A stretch of 64,000 nt of DNA from Sinonovacula constricta (Eukaryota; Mollusca; Bivalvia; Cardiida; Solecurtidae). Each line of letters begins with the position of its first letter. Position 1 is the stretch's first letter. The notes beneath the pieces were generated by a model, which had not been told where the DNA came from, searched no databases, and saw only the letters and a list, made by a program, of their open reading frames with translations. Location: positions 70,990,697 through 71,054,696 of the forward strand of contig CM017556.1 in NCBI GenBank assembly GCA_007844125.1, read 5' to 3'. Made by a program: the position numbers and the translations under genes. This document shows, piece by piece, positions 45,701 through 58,856 of the stretch.

Positions 45701-48700
45701 ATGACCACTCTTAAAATTTTCTCCTTTAATTGTAGAGGCCTTAGGGAAAAATAAGAAAAGAAAGGATGTTTTACACTTTACTGAGGAACTTGAAAAAAAA
45801 ACATTTATATAGACTGGGGTGGACAATGTTTTTATAACCATGGAAAATCTAACGCTAAAGGAGTTGCTATTCTTATAAGAAAAGATTTATCTTTACAAAT
45901 TAATCAGATTCATTCAGATAAAAAGGGAAGTTGTATGACCTTAAACTTGAATTTTGACAGTAAGCATTTTAAATTAATAAATATTTATGCACCAAACAAT
46001 GATAACCCTGGATTTTTTAAAAATGTATTTAACATGGTTGATTCCTTTGAGAAAGATGACCCCTATATAATATGTGGTGATTTCAATTTAGTTTTAGATC
46101 CAAAGATAGATTATTACAATTATAAAAATATGAATAATAACATAAACTTTATAGATACTAGATGCCTGGTAGATCCTTTTAGAGAACTTCATCAAAACAA
46201 CAAGAAATATTCATGGAGGCGCACAAACCCTTTACAACAGGCCAGACTAGATTTTTTTCTTATGACAGATGATTTATTACAATTTGTTAGACATACTGAT
46301 ATAGAGCATAGCTATAGATCTGACCATTCCATTATTATATTAGATTTGTGTCTTAACGATAGTAAACATGGTAAAGGGCTTTGGAAATTTAATAACAGTT
46401 TATTATATGACCTTAATTATGTAGAAGGTATTAATGAATTAATTCAAAACACAAAATTGCAATATTGTGTACCAATATATAATTTAGATAATATACATTC
46501 TATCAAGGACAGTGATATAGTACTTTCAGTCGATGATGACCTGTTTTTAGAAACCTTATTAATGGAAATTAGGGGAAAAACTATATCGTATTCAAGTTTC
46601 AAGAAGAAAAATGACCACAATAAAGAAAAAAAATTAACAGACAAAATAACCAAATTTGAACATTGCCTTACAGAAAATAATAAAAATATACTACAACAAT
46701 TACACAAAGAACTGCAACACTTAAGAGATAAAAAATTGAAAGGGTCAATAATTAGAAGTAGAGCTAACTGGATTAAAAATGGTGAAAAAAGTACAATTTT
46801 TTTTTCTAAAATTAGAAAAAAACAATTATGTAAATAAAAATATTCCTTTTCTAGAGAAAGAAGATGGATCACACATATATGATCAGAAACTTATTTTAAA
46901 TGAAACCTGTAAATTTTATAAACAACTATATGAAAATACCACAATCAGCAAAAATGAAAATATTCACTCCTTTCTAAATGGTATCACAACCGCAAAACTC
47001 ACTCAACATGAAGCAGAAAATTTAGAAGGAAATTTAACATATGATGAAATACTCCATACACTTAAAAATATGAAAAATGACAAAAGCCCTGGCTCGGATG
47101 GATTTACCTCTAACTTTTTCAAGTTTTTTTGGAGCAAGATTGGCAGCTTTATTGTAAGAGCAATAAATTGTGTATTAAAAAAGGAGCATTCTCCCAAAGC
47201 ATGAAACTTGGAACCATTATCTGCATCCCAAAAGAAAAAAAAAACAAAACAATTCTTAAAAAACTGGAGACCTGTTACGTTATTAAATGTTATCTACAAA
47301 CTAGCCTAAGGAAGTATAGCTAATAGATTGAAAAGTGTCCTTGATAAATTAATTTCTAAAGAACAAACTGGCTTCATTCAGGGTAGAAATATTAATGAAA
47401 ATACCAGACTCCTGCATGATATTATGAATACTACTGAAAATGAACAAATACCAGGTTTATTAATGCTAATCGATTTCGAAAAAGCATTCGACACTCTATC
47501 ATTTAACCTTATCAAAGAGACATTATACTTCTTTAATTTTGGAAACGAATTTATTAAATGGATAAAATTATGCTTGTATAATACAAGTACCTGTGTTCAA
47601 CTAAATGGTTTCTTATCAGAATTCTTTACAGTAAAGCGTGGATGTAGACAAGGTGACCCCATATCCCCTTATATTTTTATTTTATGCACAGAAATATTAA
47701 CATTTAAAATAAAGAATTCTAAAAATATTAAAGGAATTACTATTAATGGAGTAGAGTATAAAATATCTCAGTTCGCTGATGATACCTCCCTCTTAATGGA
47801 TGGATCAAATCAATCACTAAAAATGCCTTAGATACTTTGGACAAATTTGCAATTATCTCAGGACTTAAGGTTAATTTTGACAAAACAAAGCTCATTTGGA
47901 TAGGATCAATGAAATACAGTACCAGAGCAATAAAGACAAAATGGAAATTAAAATGGGGTGAAGCACAATTTACTGTATTAGGAATAAACTTTGATGTATC
48001 TCTTGAAAAAATACCAAATTTAAATTTTAGCCCGAAAATAACTAAACTAAATAACTTAATACTTTACTGGAAAAGACGTAAATTAACACCAATTGGAAAA
48101 ATAACTGTCGTCAAGTCCTTATTTTTGCCATTGTTTACCAACTGTTTCATTAATCTCCCTACCCCAGATACAAAAACTACCAACACTATTAACAGTATTA
48201 TGTATAACTTTGTTTGGGAAAGTAAATCTAGAATTAAAAAAGAAATATTAGTAAAAAAATATGAAGAAGGTTGAAGATTAAAAGTCAAGTGGTTAAGATC
48301 ATATATTGTAAATTCCAGTAGTAAATGCTTCCAATTGGTAGATACCCAATTAAACCTTAAAAAGATATTAACTACAGGAACACTATACAGCCATGGATTT
48401 TTTGCAGTACCATACACTTACTACTGGAATAAAACGTTTCATTCATAAGCACAATATAGATATTGAACAATATTCCATATACAATCCATGCATTAATTGT
48501 TATATAAAGTTCATTGTTTTGAAAAATAAATCAGTCTACAATATTTTGGTTAGTAATAATGCTGTACCAAGTTCCAATTTTAAATGGAACCAAATATTCT
48601 CTGGAGCTTCTATAAATTGGAAAATGATAAATAGTTGTGTATTTAGATGTACAAATGATACGTACATACAATGGTTTCAAACAAGGATACTAAACAGAAT

Positions 48701-49004
48701 GTTGGCTACAAATTCACTATTATACAAAATGAATATAGTATCTAACAATGTATGTACTTTTTGTGAAAAGCAAGAAGAAACACTTGAACATTTATTTTGT
48801 GATTGTATAATTGTAAAACCTTTGTTGATTTGTATTACTGATACATTGAGAAACAATGGTTATAATGAGACTATTGACAACAAACTAATTTTGTTAGGCT
48901 CAGAAAATAGCTCATATGAATACGATTTATTATTTTTAGAATATAAAATATATATATATATTTTTGTAAAAGAAAGAACACTAACCCTACAATTACTGGA
49001 CTAA
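45701..49004 (+). pseudogene. LINE ORF2 (endonuclease, reverse transcriptase, zinc-knuckle)
   Basis: Starts MTTLKIFSFNCRGLREK. The AP-type endonuclease has INIYAPNN, IICGDFNLV, ARLDFFLM and RSDHSI (to about 46340). RT: NDKSPGSDGFTSNFF, IDFEKAFD (about 47470), GCRQGDPISPYIF, and the catalytic FADDT at 47772. The C-terminal part has WFQTRILNRMLATN and a zinc-knuckle CTFCEKQEETLEHLFCDC. The frame is broken soon after the start, at the poly-T near 46800, near 47204, at about 47829 and at 48272, so no active protein is made. The wording of the C-terminus fits the L1/Tx1 clade. Confidence 0.8.
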
Positions 49005-49445
49005 TATCCAATTTAAAATTCTCATTTAATACATATAAAGAAACAAAATCTGATCCTTAATTCAAACAAAACTGGACAACTGTGCAACTTTTCACTAATT
49101 TATAATGTATACCTATATTGTATCTGCAACAGATACACAAATGCAAAATACCATGTACAATTTTAGGTACCCTTATTTATGTATATGTATATATAGGTGT
49201 GTGTGTATGTGTATGTATATATATACACCCAGGATATTAATGCCTCCCTGTTTTTTGATAACATGTCAATTTAACTAACAAAATATAAACTTTTACATCC
49301 ATGCATAATGCACCTTACATTATAATATACTCTAACAAAAATACATATTACTAATACTGATTGTAAGGTGGATGACAGGATGGGTCCCCGACCTGCCTCC
49401 ACCTAGGACGGGGATAATAAAAGTTTATAAAAAAAAAAAAAAAAA

Positions 49446-50070
49446 AAAAGTAAGAAGAGGAGAGTGACAGTTCTTGTGAACTGCACTCTGTTTCAATAAC
49501 GTCTTTCCACCTATGAAGTTTCAAGTGAATAGCTTTGATAATGTAGGAGTATGGTCCCGACAAACATAAAGTACGAAAATTGAACTATGGGTAATAACAC
49601 CAAAATCATTAAGTGTACAGTGCTGGTTCGTATGCACTGAACTCAGTCTAACTGAGATCTATCACCTGCGAAGTTTCAAGTCCATAGCTTTTGATAATGT
49701 ATGCTCCGGACAAGAAAATTAAATAAAGGGGCATAACTCTGAAGTACAGAGCTATGGTTCCTGTGCATTTTCCTCCATCTTAATAAGACCTATCTAGGTA
49801 TCAAGTTTCAAGTCCATAGCTTTGATAATGTAGGAGTTATGCTCCGGACAAGAAAATAAAACAAAGGGCAATAAGTCCAACATCATGATGTGAAGAGTGA
49901 TGGTTCTTGTGCACTGCAATTTGTCTCAATGAGATCTATCCACCTATGAAGTTTCAAGTCAATAGCTTTGATAGTGTTGGAGTTATGCTCCGGACAAACA
50001 TCTGGACGCCGCACGACCACCCGCCTGCCAACCCATCATGGGTGATCCCATAATATGTCCTCTTCACACT
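49446..50070 (+). repeat. Bivalve-type dispersed repeat, right part, internally tandem
   Basis: Four diverged units, each with GTTCTTGTGCACTGCA, TATCCACCTATGAAGTTTCA, ATAGCTTTGATAATGTAGGA and TATGCTCCGGACAA (around 49470, 49620, 49750 and 49900). It ends with CGCACGACCACCCGCC and CATCATGGGTGATCCCATAA. I remember this repeat type from several bivalve genomes (not verified here). Confidence 0.75.
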
Positions 50071-50430
50071 TATAATGGCTCAGGCACACAACACAGTGGT
50101 AATACTATGATAAACAATTTTTAATAAACTGTGAAATAGTAAACAAATAGACTATCTTACATGCAATATTTAAGACTACATTTAGCATACTGCCTTAATT
50201 GTTATTCCATTAACATTGTGACATAACAGCAACATATAAGTCCTTACTACTTGAGATGTGTGATATAACAGTTACTTATTTATCATGCTCTTCTACATAT
50301 CATCACACATATTAGTGGGTGTGTTTACTATATGCAAGAAATAATAGTCTTTTTCATAATTTTCCAGCTACAAAGCTAACCTGAAAATGTAAGCACAACT
50401 TTACAATTAATAACATGTTCATTTCTGCAG
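50070..50430. other. AT-rich spacer, nothing recognised
   Basis: Between the dispersed repeat and the end of the DUF6589-like pseudogene. Confidence 0.5.
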
Positions 50431-53400
50431 TAGTTTTATGAGGTATATAGAATGGGTCCCTTATTATCGTCTTGAATGTCTTCATCTCCATCCTCATATT
50501 CATCAACTACATTAACATCTAACAACAACTGCTGTACTTTTGACATAACTGTTTTGTTGAATGCATCACGATCAAAACAGAATGGATGTTCTGGGATATT
50601 CATTACTGATTCATTGACTTGAAAGTCCATTTTAATTTGTAAAGATACTCAGTTATAATTTTAATGTCTTCCTTTCGTCTCTTTCCTTTGTGTGTTGTCT
50701 TCAACTTTTTGCACCATTCATTTCATCAAAATTATCCGAAATCTCAGAAATCACAGGTCCAGCTTTTGTAATGCTAACAATAGACTGTTCGGTTTTGTTT
50801 GCACCTACAGACCGTATCAATGTTTTTAGATATTTAACTTGATTTTCTTTATGGAGATCTGCAGCCTTATTTTTGCCTGATTTTCCCTTCATATTGACGC
50901 AAGATGCTGCACGTATCTTACATGCCATGTACGGTGAAAGTGTGAGCTCTGTCTTCAGAATGTAATCAACACATTCAACCAGGTACTTGGACAATGGTGA
51001 ATGACTATAAAAAATGGGATCATATGTTTCAATGTGATGCTTATACGTTGCACATCGCCCTCCTTTATGGCATCTTTGAACTGGATGATGCAGAAAAACC
51101 ACTGCAGAAAGTTTGTCCCATATGTTTTCAATGTATTGCTGATTTTACAAACTGTTTTAAGGCCAATGTCTACACCGCATACATGGGCAGTTGTACCCTT
51201 TTTAGTTGTTCATTTGTGGTTGCTATTGTGTACCTTTCATGATTAATGAACAGTGGAATGTTAATCTCCCTCTTGTTTTAAGCCGAGGCCATGAAGTTGT
51301 GATGTCCGACACTTACGTTGACATGTATAGGCGGCTCCTGGTTAAAATAATAAAATATAGAACGTTAACTGGCTACCTCAGCAGACTGGCGGCTTCTAAT
51401 GTATAGTAGGCATAAAAAAATCTAATTTAACAATAAATATTTGCAATAAAAATGTATAAGTGTCCACAAAACAAAGTTAAAAAGAACATTTTTTGTTTTG
51501 TTTTATTGTATTTAACGTTGTTAAAAAATCAAAACTCATTCAAGATTTGATGTTTCAGAGAAGCAGTTAACCACTCTCAAAATTACAAAAATATTTTTCT
51601 TAATTATTACCTGAACTTTAAATGGCACAAACAAGTCTGTAATGACCTCGTCCATGATCTCGTGGAACACTTTACGTTTTGGCTCATTTGTCCATTTAAC
51701 AATGGTATCCTTGATGGCAGAATGCTTTGGGAACCCATCTAGTGTCTCCAATTTAAACTTTGATAGTATGTAGGCATAGAAGTAGGCTATTCCACATGTT
51801 GTGATGAAATCCTCATGGGCCTATAAAATCATTTTTTGTAAGCTCATTCTGTCAATTCTTGAAATTTCTGTTTTACTTTCATACTTTATTATTACCATTA
51901 TCACATTTCTAAAAGATTTGATGCTGTCAGTTTGATAATCCATCAGGTCTTGCTTAAATTCAGAAAGTCCAGTGCTTTACTATAAGTAATATACTTGACT
52001 TAAAATGATGTAAACTTTATGTCTATCTGTTTTAGAAATGGTGTTATGGAGCAAGAGTTGTCATGAATTTAAGTACAAAAGGACATAACTTGATATAGAA
52101 CTATTTATTTTCTAATACCAAAAGTATATTGAATTACGTTTTTTTTACTTTCTTATTACTTTTGATTTGTAAGATCTGACATAATGGTTTATAAATGCAG
52201 TTTTCTGGCAATTTCAAATGCTCATTGAAATGAATGCAAATCTTTAAAAAAATAAAATTACCTTGGCATTACAATTGTCCACAATAACACAATAACAGCT
52301 GTTCAAACCAACAAGTTCATGTTATCAGTTGAACAGCTTCAAAAACTATTAGCAAAAGACTTTATGAACTAAATGATCGTTAATACATGATCTATTGGAA
52401 ACATACCATTAATTAAGAAGGAACAAAACTAAATGTACATGTATATGTTTTTAGTTTATCTGTAATAAAAAATGAATACCTTATAACGGCATTTGACTTT
52501 TCCATTCACATTAACCCTTTGGATTAATATCTTCAAGTTGGACAGCGTTCCTTGATCTCTCGAGCGATTAAAGTCCAGGTATTTCTGGCATAACGTCTGA
52601 TAATAAAAATAAAATTTACGCCCATAACATAGCAAATGTTAGAACTGCTAATGGCTTTAATAAACAGACAAGCTATACTTTTTATGAAAATAAATAAATG
52701 GTAAACAATGCTCTTTAGTCCCAGTTATTTGTCTTATTGCAAAGTAAATAATTTTTATCTTTGTGGTTTTTCCATTTCTTGCAACAAACTTCACAGCAAA
52801 CGAATGAATGACTTCCAGATAGTTTGGTTATGCGGATAACTAATAACAGTATAATCATCTTACATAATGATTAATTCATTGCATTCATAAAGTTTTTATT
52901 ATGAATAACAACCTTAAAACTTCTATTAGGTTTCTGACTTAAAATTAAACTCCAAATTGTACTGTGATATATATTGTCTAAACTACAATGTTCAAAGTAC
53001 TTGTATGTGATAGTAAAAAAAAAACTTACTTCAAAAAAGTCTTGCAAGGTGTGGAACAGCTCAATAATTATTGGGTCCAGGTGATCGAACCGCTCGCTTT
53101 GCTTGTGAGCTCCTGCCCTCAATGATTTGGCTCCCTGAAGTCTAATGCGTGTCATTTTGTCACCACTCACTGGAACCTTAAGATCTTGCAGCTCCGCCCC
53201 TAAAATTAAATCACAATTCTGATAAAAACAAGATAAACATTAAATCAAATGCATGATGCAAAAAAGCAAATATTAAAGGAATGTTTGTTAAACTCCATCG
53301 AAATACCTGTATCCCAACCTATACAGTACATTTGGTTTTACATTATTATTTTACTTCCTTTTTACCTATATTTTTATATTTTATTTTAAATCTATCCAAA

Positions 53401-54284
53401 TTTGAATTACAATGTTTGGACAACACCCTTATTTTTTATGCTTTAGAATACAACATGGATATTTTCTTTTTACATAAATAATAAATAACAATACTATGAA
53501 CAAACCAAACATAATGTTATATACAACAAATAAGCAAAAACAATAATGAGTATATGACAACTTTAAAAGTACCCAATTCCATTTATACCTCTGATAAATT
53601 GACATACACAATATTTAATACTGCTGATATTATTTCATTGAAACTACTATCAAATTACCTTTACCAGCCTGTGAGTACCATCTGTTAATGTTGCTTTCAT
53701 ATTCATCCATGATATGTACACAATCCTGGTATGATGCTTCATTATTCAGTGAGACAGGCAAAATGAATACTTCTGATTTCTTAGACATTTCTTGTTCATA
53801 TTCATGAGGAATATGATCAGACACAACACTTTCCATCCATTTAAAGCCATCATAATGTCTCAGTTACCTAGCTAGAAGTATTTTCAATGTCTCTGTATAG
53901 TATTTATACTCAGCTTGATTTGGGATGAAATGTTGCACAGTTAGACTTAATGAATCCTTGTTTGGTGCTACTTTTGCTAAGACTATCTAGATTCACTCTG
54001 TCAACTGTGAAGTCAGATGCGAAGAAGTGGTAATCTCGGTCCTTTGATGCCATTCGAATATCATTTGTGTCTACCCTGTAAAAAAATTAAGAGATACAAA
54101 TGTCTGTTACTGTGTCAAATATAAATATGATGTTTCATAAAGTATTAAAAATGTAACTGTAAATAATCATCAATGAAAATGATTTTCAAAAGTGATAAAA
54201 ATGGCCATCGTGTTAATTCACAAATATTGAGTCAATGAATGCCAACCTCTCCCCACTCCCACCCACTCCAAACATCACTACAAT

Positions 54285-54285
54285 A

Positions 54286-54353
<68 letters not shown>
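54285..54353. repeat. (TA)n microsatellite
   Basis: About 34 TA units, in an intron of the DUF6589-like pseudogene. Confidence 0.97.
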
Positions 54354-54356
<3 letters not shown>

Positions 54357-54517
54357 ATATACATAACTTAATTCCAAATTTTATTAATAACTGTTATCAG
54401 TGCATTTTGCGTAAACAACAACAAAAACATATTATCTAAAAGCCGAACAATACTTCCATCTCTGTTTTTAATGAGATATACTAAACAAGAATTTTATAAT
54501 ATGTATATTTCAAACAT

Positions 54518-54895
54518 TATATCGTGCAAAAACAAGAGCACAGCAAGGCGGAGCAAAATATGCCCATCAATTGAACAATTTGAAACAAACTGCTGTGCAA
54601 AGTTTTGGACTGCACTCTGGGTAATTGAAAAAAAAAACTAAGGGGAATACCATCAAATATACAAAAATTTACATGAACGTGAAAAATACAAAGAGCAGAG
54701 TGACAGTTCTTGTGCACTGCACTCAGTTTCAATAACACCTATCCACCTATAATGTTTCAAGTCATGGTAATGTAGGAGTATGGTCCATTCAAACATGAAG
54801 TATGAAAATTGAACTATGGTGAATAACTCCAAAATCATTAACAATCCTGCCCGCCCGCTTGCTATGGTTGATCCCATAATACGTCCAATCTTTTA
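54518..54895 (+). repeat. Bivalve-type dispersed repeat, copy without the LINE
   Basis: AACAAGAGCACAGCAAGGCGG, GTTTTGGACTGCACTCTGGG, then directly GAGCAGAGTGACAGTTCTTG and CCACCTATAATGTTTCAAG. It joins without a gap the two halves that the LINE separates at 43263/49446. It lies in a DUF6589 intron. Confidence 0.75.
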
Positions 54896-57800
54896 CAGGC
54901 ATATACATATATATAATGTATAAACTACCTTATATCCAAGTTATCTCTATTGAATTTGCCATCCTTTCCAGATGCAATTGACCTGATTATTCTAGCTTCA
55001 GCCTCTAGTCCAAAAGACTGGACCAGGGTCCGTTTTGAATGCTCAGTCAATGTCAGATGGACTGTGTTTTACTTGGTCAGCAACTGTTGAAACATATTAC
55101 AAATGACAAGACAATAGGTAATCATAAATAAAAAGTCCATGATCAATGAATAGGCAGCCCAATGCTGTGAAAAAATAACTATCCAGGCAAGACATATATA
55201 TTTAAAAAAAAATCAATTTCTTCACAAATTTTGAATTGTTAAAATTAAATTTGGTATCATTTATTGTTATGCTTAAAATATAATACATTTTTAAATAAGT
55301 GATTCATAAAATTTTAAAACGTTGTAAATAAAACTTTAAGAAATCGGCAAATTTAATAAAAAATGCAACATATTGCTTAACTGTTGCTGGCAATTTTAGA
55401 TTGCAAATTCTGTACAAACTATTGCAAACAAAATTCAAGAATTTTAAAGTTTTAGCACATTAATAAATATACTTACAACCAAACAAAGTTTTTGTTAATC
55501 CTTTAATTCATAATTATGCTTAATTCTAAATTATGAATGGCACAATTCAAAAGATATTGAAGATTACAAACTTTTCTAATATAGGGAACACCACTTAAAT
55601 ACTACAGAATCACAGTGATTTGCTTTTTAAACAAATGATGTAAAATGGCACATGCATGAGTGGAAGGGTTAAACAAGTAAACTGGTAACTCATGTCAGAT
55701 CCTTGTTAACATTCTTACATATATTTGTGCTTAGTTTGTCTAAATCCCACAAAAGGATGAAAATCAAAATCATCTAAATCAGCAGATTTGTATCCTCAAT
55801 ATTTTAAAGATTCATAGTGATAACAATGATTACAGAGCTATGTACAGATTGCGCCGCTCACTCGGGGCTCCAGTAAAGGTAAACAAATAAAAAGAAATTG
55901 TAACTGTTTGGTAACTGTTAATACATAAACAATAATTACCCTTTTGTCAGCACTGTATGCAAGTGCAAGAGTGGAACACAGTCTTTGTATTGCAGAGATC
56001 TTGTTATTACGGCTGTGTAATATCATGCCATAAACAGTTGCTAATGTGGCAATTTTAGAAAGTGTTTTTTTTTTATTTTACAAAATGCAAGTAGCATAAT
56101 TTGGAGCAAAACTGGACAAACTTGTTTAAATTCAACAACAGCTTTGCAAAACAAGTTCTCATCAGTGAGACACTGTGTGCCTTTGGAAAACAATTTGCTT
56201 TTTGTTGAGGAAATTAATTGCAGCTGAGTATCTATTGTTGACAAAATGTCTGTAGGTAGGAATATCTGTGACTGCCTTTTCAGCCTGAATTTAAGCATCA
56301 AGATATGTATCCACATATGCACTTCTTATTGTGTATGAATGCTCATCAAATGAGAATTTTGCCCCACTATTCTTCACGGAAGCATCTGACGGAACAAAAG
56401 AAAACAGTATATATCAAAGACTTGTGACTGCCTATCAACTTTCCGGTTCAAATACTAGTCAGATAAAGACCTTTAATGTAAGGGAGGTGTTTTAATTGAC
56501 ATGAGGTGCAGCAGTGGTTCTAACCAGAATAACTTTTTTGTGTTCTTCATGCACCAAAAAAGCCAATTAACTGTACATCACCTAAATATGTCACTGACAT
56601 GTATCTAAAATAACAAACCAAATATAACATTGATTCTATAATTTACTTAGTAAACAAAATTTTCAGTTTACATAATTAAACCTTTTCAAATTCAAAATTA
56701 CATCATCACAATGAAACAGAATTCATAAGCAACCTAATAACCGAATAGTATTTTGACAGTACCATGATGTTTATAACAATATTGTGAATTAAAAAGTGAC
56801 AAGAGATCAGTGAAAATCACTCAGAAGGTTCACAATTTTTACCCATGCATTTAAGTGTGTGTTGAATTCTGAAATTGTAGAAAGACAATGCCATCTATCG
56901 GTGTCTGAAATACTCTTCATATACAGTATCAAAATGGTGGTTATGATTACCTTCAAACTGCAGCTTCTTTTTTGGACCCAATGGCCGGGTTTCTGTCTCT
57001 TCTTGGTTCTGAGCTAAATAAAAATAAAATAATGTAAAGCAAAGGTTATGTTCTTTATTTTTAAATATATTATAAAAATCAATTATAAATTAATAATCTT
57101 CTGAAATTACTACTTCTACGCGAATATTACTGAACAAATAAAATAAGTTATAAGGAGTGTCAAACTCATTTACGCCTCTCTTCAAATGCAGTCTAGCTTA
57201 AAACATTATAAAGTTTACATATTCGTAAAAATATTTTTATAATATTGTTCTCTTACCGATATGACAATGCACAATATATATGATAAGTTAATTTGATATA
57301 CCTTATAATTTGAGTTTTTCGACAGACGATATAGTTTTGTCCACCACAAGTCTTTTTGATGGTGGATTCTTTGGCGTTGAAAGTGGTCTCTTAATCTCTT
57401 TCCCACTTAGAGGTGTTGACATGTGCCTGTAGTGTAGTCATATTATGCTACCCTTCTTATTCTTTGATTGAAAACAAAAGTTAGCATTGTAACTTAAGAT
57501 CTACTTCTTTTGCCAAAGAATCATAAAAATACAGAGTAAAAAGAAACAATGGGTATTTGTGTAACAATGAAATCAATAAATATGCATATATAAAGTATTT
57601 TATTTTTTTTTTTATTTAGCATTCATGCAAAAGATGTTTCAACTATTTAAATACCATTAAATTTGTCGAGAGAAATATTAATCCCAAGTGGGAAAATACT
57701 AAACATTACCCATTGTCTGTATGTGACTCAGTTACCACAGGTGACATTATGTCTAGCTCTATTTTTCACCCACATCATGTATGAGAATGTCCAGCTGGTT

Positions 57801-58359
57801 TGGCCCTGGTGTATTGACATGACAAGTTTGCTGAAATTGGTCAATCTGTTTGTTCATTTGTTGTAAAGAATAGCAATGATCAATAAAATTACTTTTGTAA
57901 AAGAATCACTAAACAATGCAGTTATCTATAATAAAAAAAATCTCATATGCATTGCTGTAAGAAACGAAATTAAATTTATATAGTTAGAGAAAGAATTTGC
58001 TTATGGTAATGTTTCTGCAAATTGTCAGATTATCTATCTAATTGACAATTTAATCTGTAGTATAGATGCTGCTCAAGGAGTCGGACAATCATTGGGCTGT
58101 GGGTATTGAAATCTTCTAGAACATGGATAGTGATAATACAGTCAGAGGTATTGCTGTACTCACCAAAGACAATGCTTTTTTCTTGAATTCAGCAAACTTT
58201 TCAAGCCGACTATAGCAAGGCCGACCTAGCCAGCTGTTATCTCCCGGCCGGAAGCCCAACACATAAGTAAACAGTGCCGGAAAATCATTCCTGATTGATT
58301 TCAGGATATATGAGACTTGATAACAAACTGATTTCAGTTCACCGCAAGTACTGCAGTGA

Positions 58360-58494
58360 GCTGTCATCCGAGCCGCCATCTTTGTTTTGACTTCTGTCAA
58401 AAAAGTAGTCCCATTTAGGGAAATGACCGAGGTGATTCGACTACCTACATACATCCGAGAGATACTTTGTGAATTATCCGAGGTGTTCCGATTG
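58360..58494 (+). repeat. Segment A (DUF6589 start region)
   Basis: 135 bp from CTGTCATCCGAGCCGCCATC to CCGAGGTGTTCCGATTG; includes the DUF6589-like start codon on the minus strand. Repeated in the same orientation at 58721-58856. Confidence 0.75.
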
Positions 58495-58611
58495 GGGACA
58501 ATCATCTCTCGGGTGTATCTGGTGCAATGATACTTACATAAATCACGATCGTTTTGTTCGCCGGAAGTCGGAAGAATATGCTTAAAATGTAGTTCGCACA
58601 AAACATAAGCA
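58380..58611. promoter_or_regulatory. Shared start region between divergent DUF6589-like and RecQ genes
   Basis: The 232 bp between the minus-strand ATG (58377-58379) and the plus-strand ATG (58612-58614). It is GC-richer than its surroundings, with repeated CCGAGG/CCGAGAG motifs and GTTCGCCGGAAGTCGGAAG (CCGGAAGT is an ETS-type site). No TATA box at a normal distance. Likely a compact bidirectional promoter of the mobile element; inference. Confidence 0.45.
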
Positions 58612-58710
58612 ATGACGTCGTTTGATATCTGCGTCTTTGCTACGGCGGGTAAATTTAACTTAGATGATTTAAATTTGAAGCAGCCTCAAAGTGAAGTTTT
58701 ACATGCATCG
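58495..58710 (+). repeat. Direct repeat flanking the RecQ/DUF6589 region, right copy
   Basis: Same sequence block as 36789-37004: GGGACAATCATCTCTCGGG, TTTTGTTCGCCGGAAGTCGG, AGTTCGCACAAAACATAA and the RecQ start codons. Confidence 0.75.
58612..58710 (+). pseudogene. Truncated RecQ 5' end (second copy)
   Basis: ATG followed by 33 codons: MTSFDICVFATAGKF..., then LKQPQSEVLHAS, aligned with KPQQNEVLQALFEG of the helicase at 36.9 kb. It stops abruptly at 58710, where segment A' begins, so the Walker A motif and everything after are missing. It keeps the ATG that the longer copy has lost. Confidence 0.65.
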
Positions 58711-58720
58711 TACTATAGCG

Positions 58721-58856
58721 GGCTGTCATCCGAGCTGCCGTCTTTGTTTTGACGTCTGTCACAAAAGAAGTCCCATTTAAGGAAATGGTCGAGGTAATCC
58801 GACTACCTACATACATCCGAGAGATGATTCGTGAATTATCTGAGGTGTTCCGATTG
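58721..58856 (+). repeat. Segment A' (second copy of the DUF6589 start region)
   Basis: Related copy of 58360-58494. The first DUF6589 codon is ACG instead of ATG on the minus strand, and the coding part is cut after about seven codons. It joins the truncated RecQ end directly. Confidence 0.7.

Larger units (their letters stand above)
43264..49445 (+). mobile_element. Near-full-length L1/Tx1-like LINE with target duplication
   Basis: A 16-bp duplication AAAAGTAAGAAGAGGA brackets the element (43248-43263 and 49446-49461), and a poly(A) tail of about 20 ends it. It has ORF1 (43634-44545) and ORF2 (45701 to about 49004: endonuclease, reverse transcriptase, zinc-knuckle). It is broken by several shifts and stops but is young enough to keep the duplication perfect. 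It landed in an older dispersed repeat whose other copy (54518-54895) shows the uninterrupted site. Confidence 0.88.
50436..58379 (-). pseudogene. DUF6589-like multi-exon gene, degenerate
   Basis: Exons traced on the minus strand: 58164-58379, 57302-57426, 56951-57013, 55940-56385, 54929-55083, 53659-54075, 53030-53199, 52480-52596, 51611-51820 and 50436 to about 51200. The N-terminus has MAARMTAHCSTCGE and WLGRPCYSRLEKFAEF, a possible zinc-binding module, then a Pro/Ser-rich linker. The middle and C-terminal parts (GMILHSRNNKISAIQRL, NDIRMASKDRDYHFFASD, DHIPHEYEQEMSKKS, VSGDKMTRIRLQGAKSLR, DAIKEGDVQRISITLKH, SVGANKTEQSIVSITKA) match my memory of DUF6589 proteins that are multiplied in cnidarian and mollusc genomes. 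Function is unknown; a transposase-like role is inference. Stops at 57303-57305, 56291-56293, 55069-55071 and 53864-53866, and shifts near 56170, 53985, 51012, 50703 and 50640, make it non-functional. Confidence 0.7.

Noticed and set aside
53281..53481. 66-codon plus-strand frame
   Set aside because: Antisense within an intron of the DUF6589-like gene; hydrophobic and AT-driven.
58164..58601. The 161-codon frame as one protein from its first start
   Set aside because: The first part overlaps the divergent start region, which is repeated and not protein-like; the sensible start is the ATG at 58379, and the part after 58164 is beyond a GTGAGT donor.
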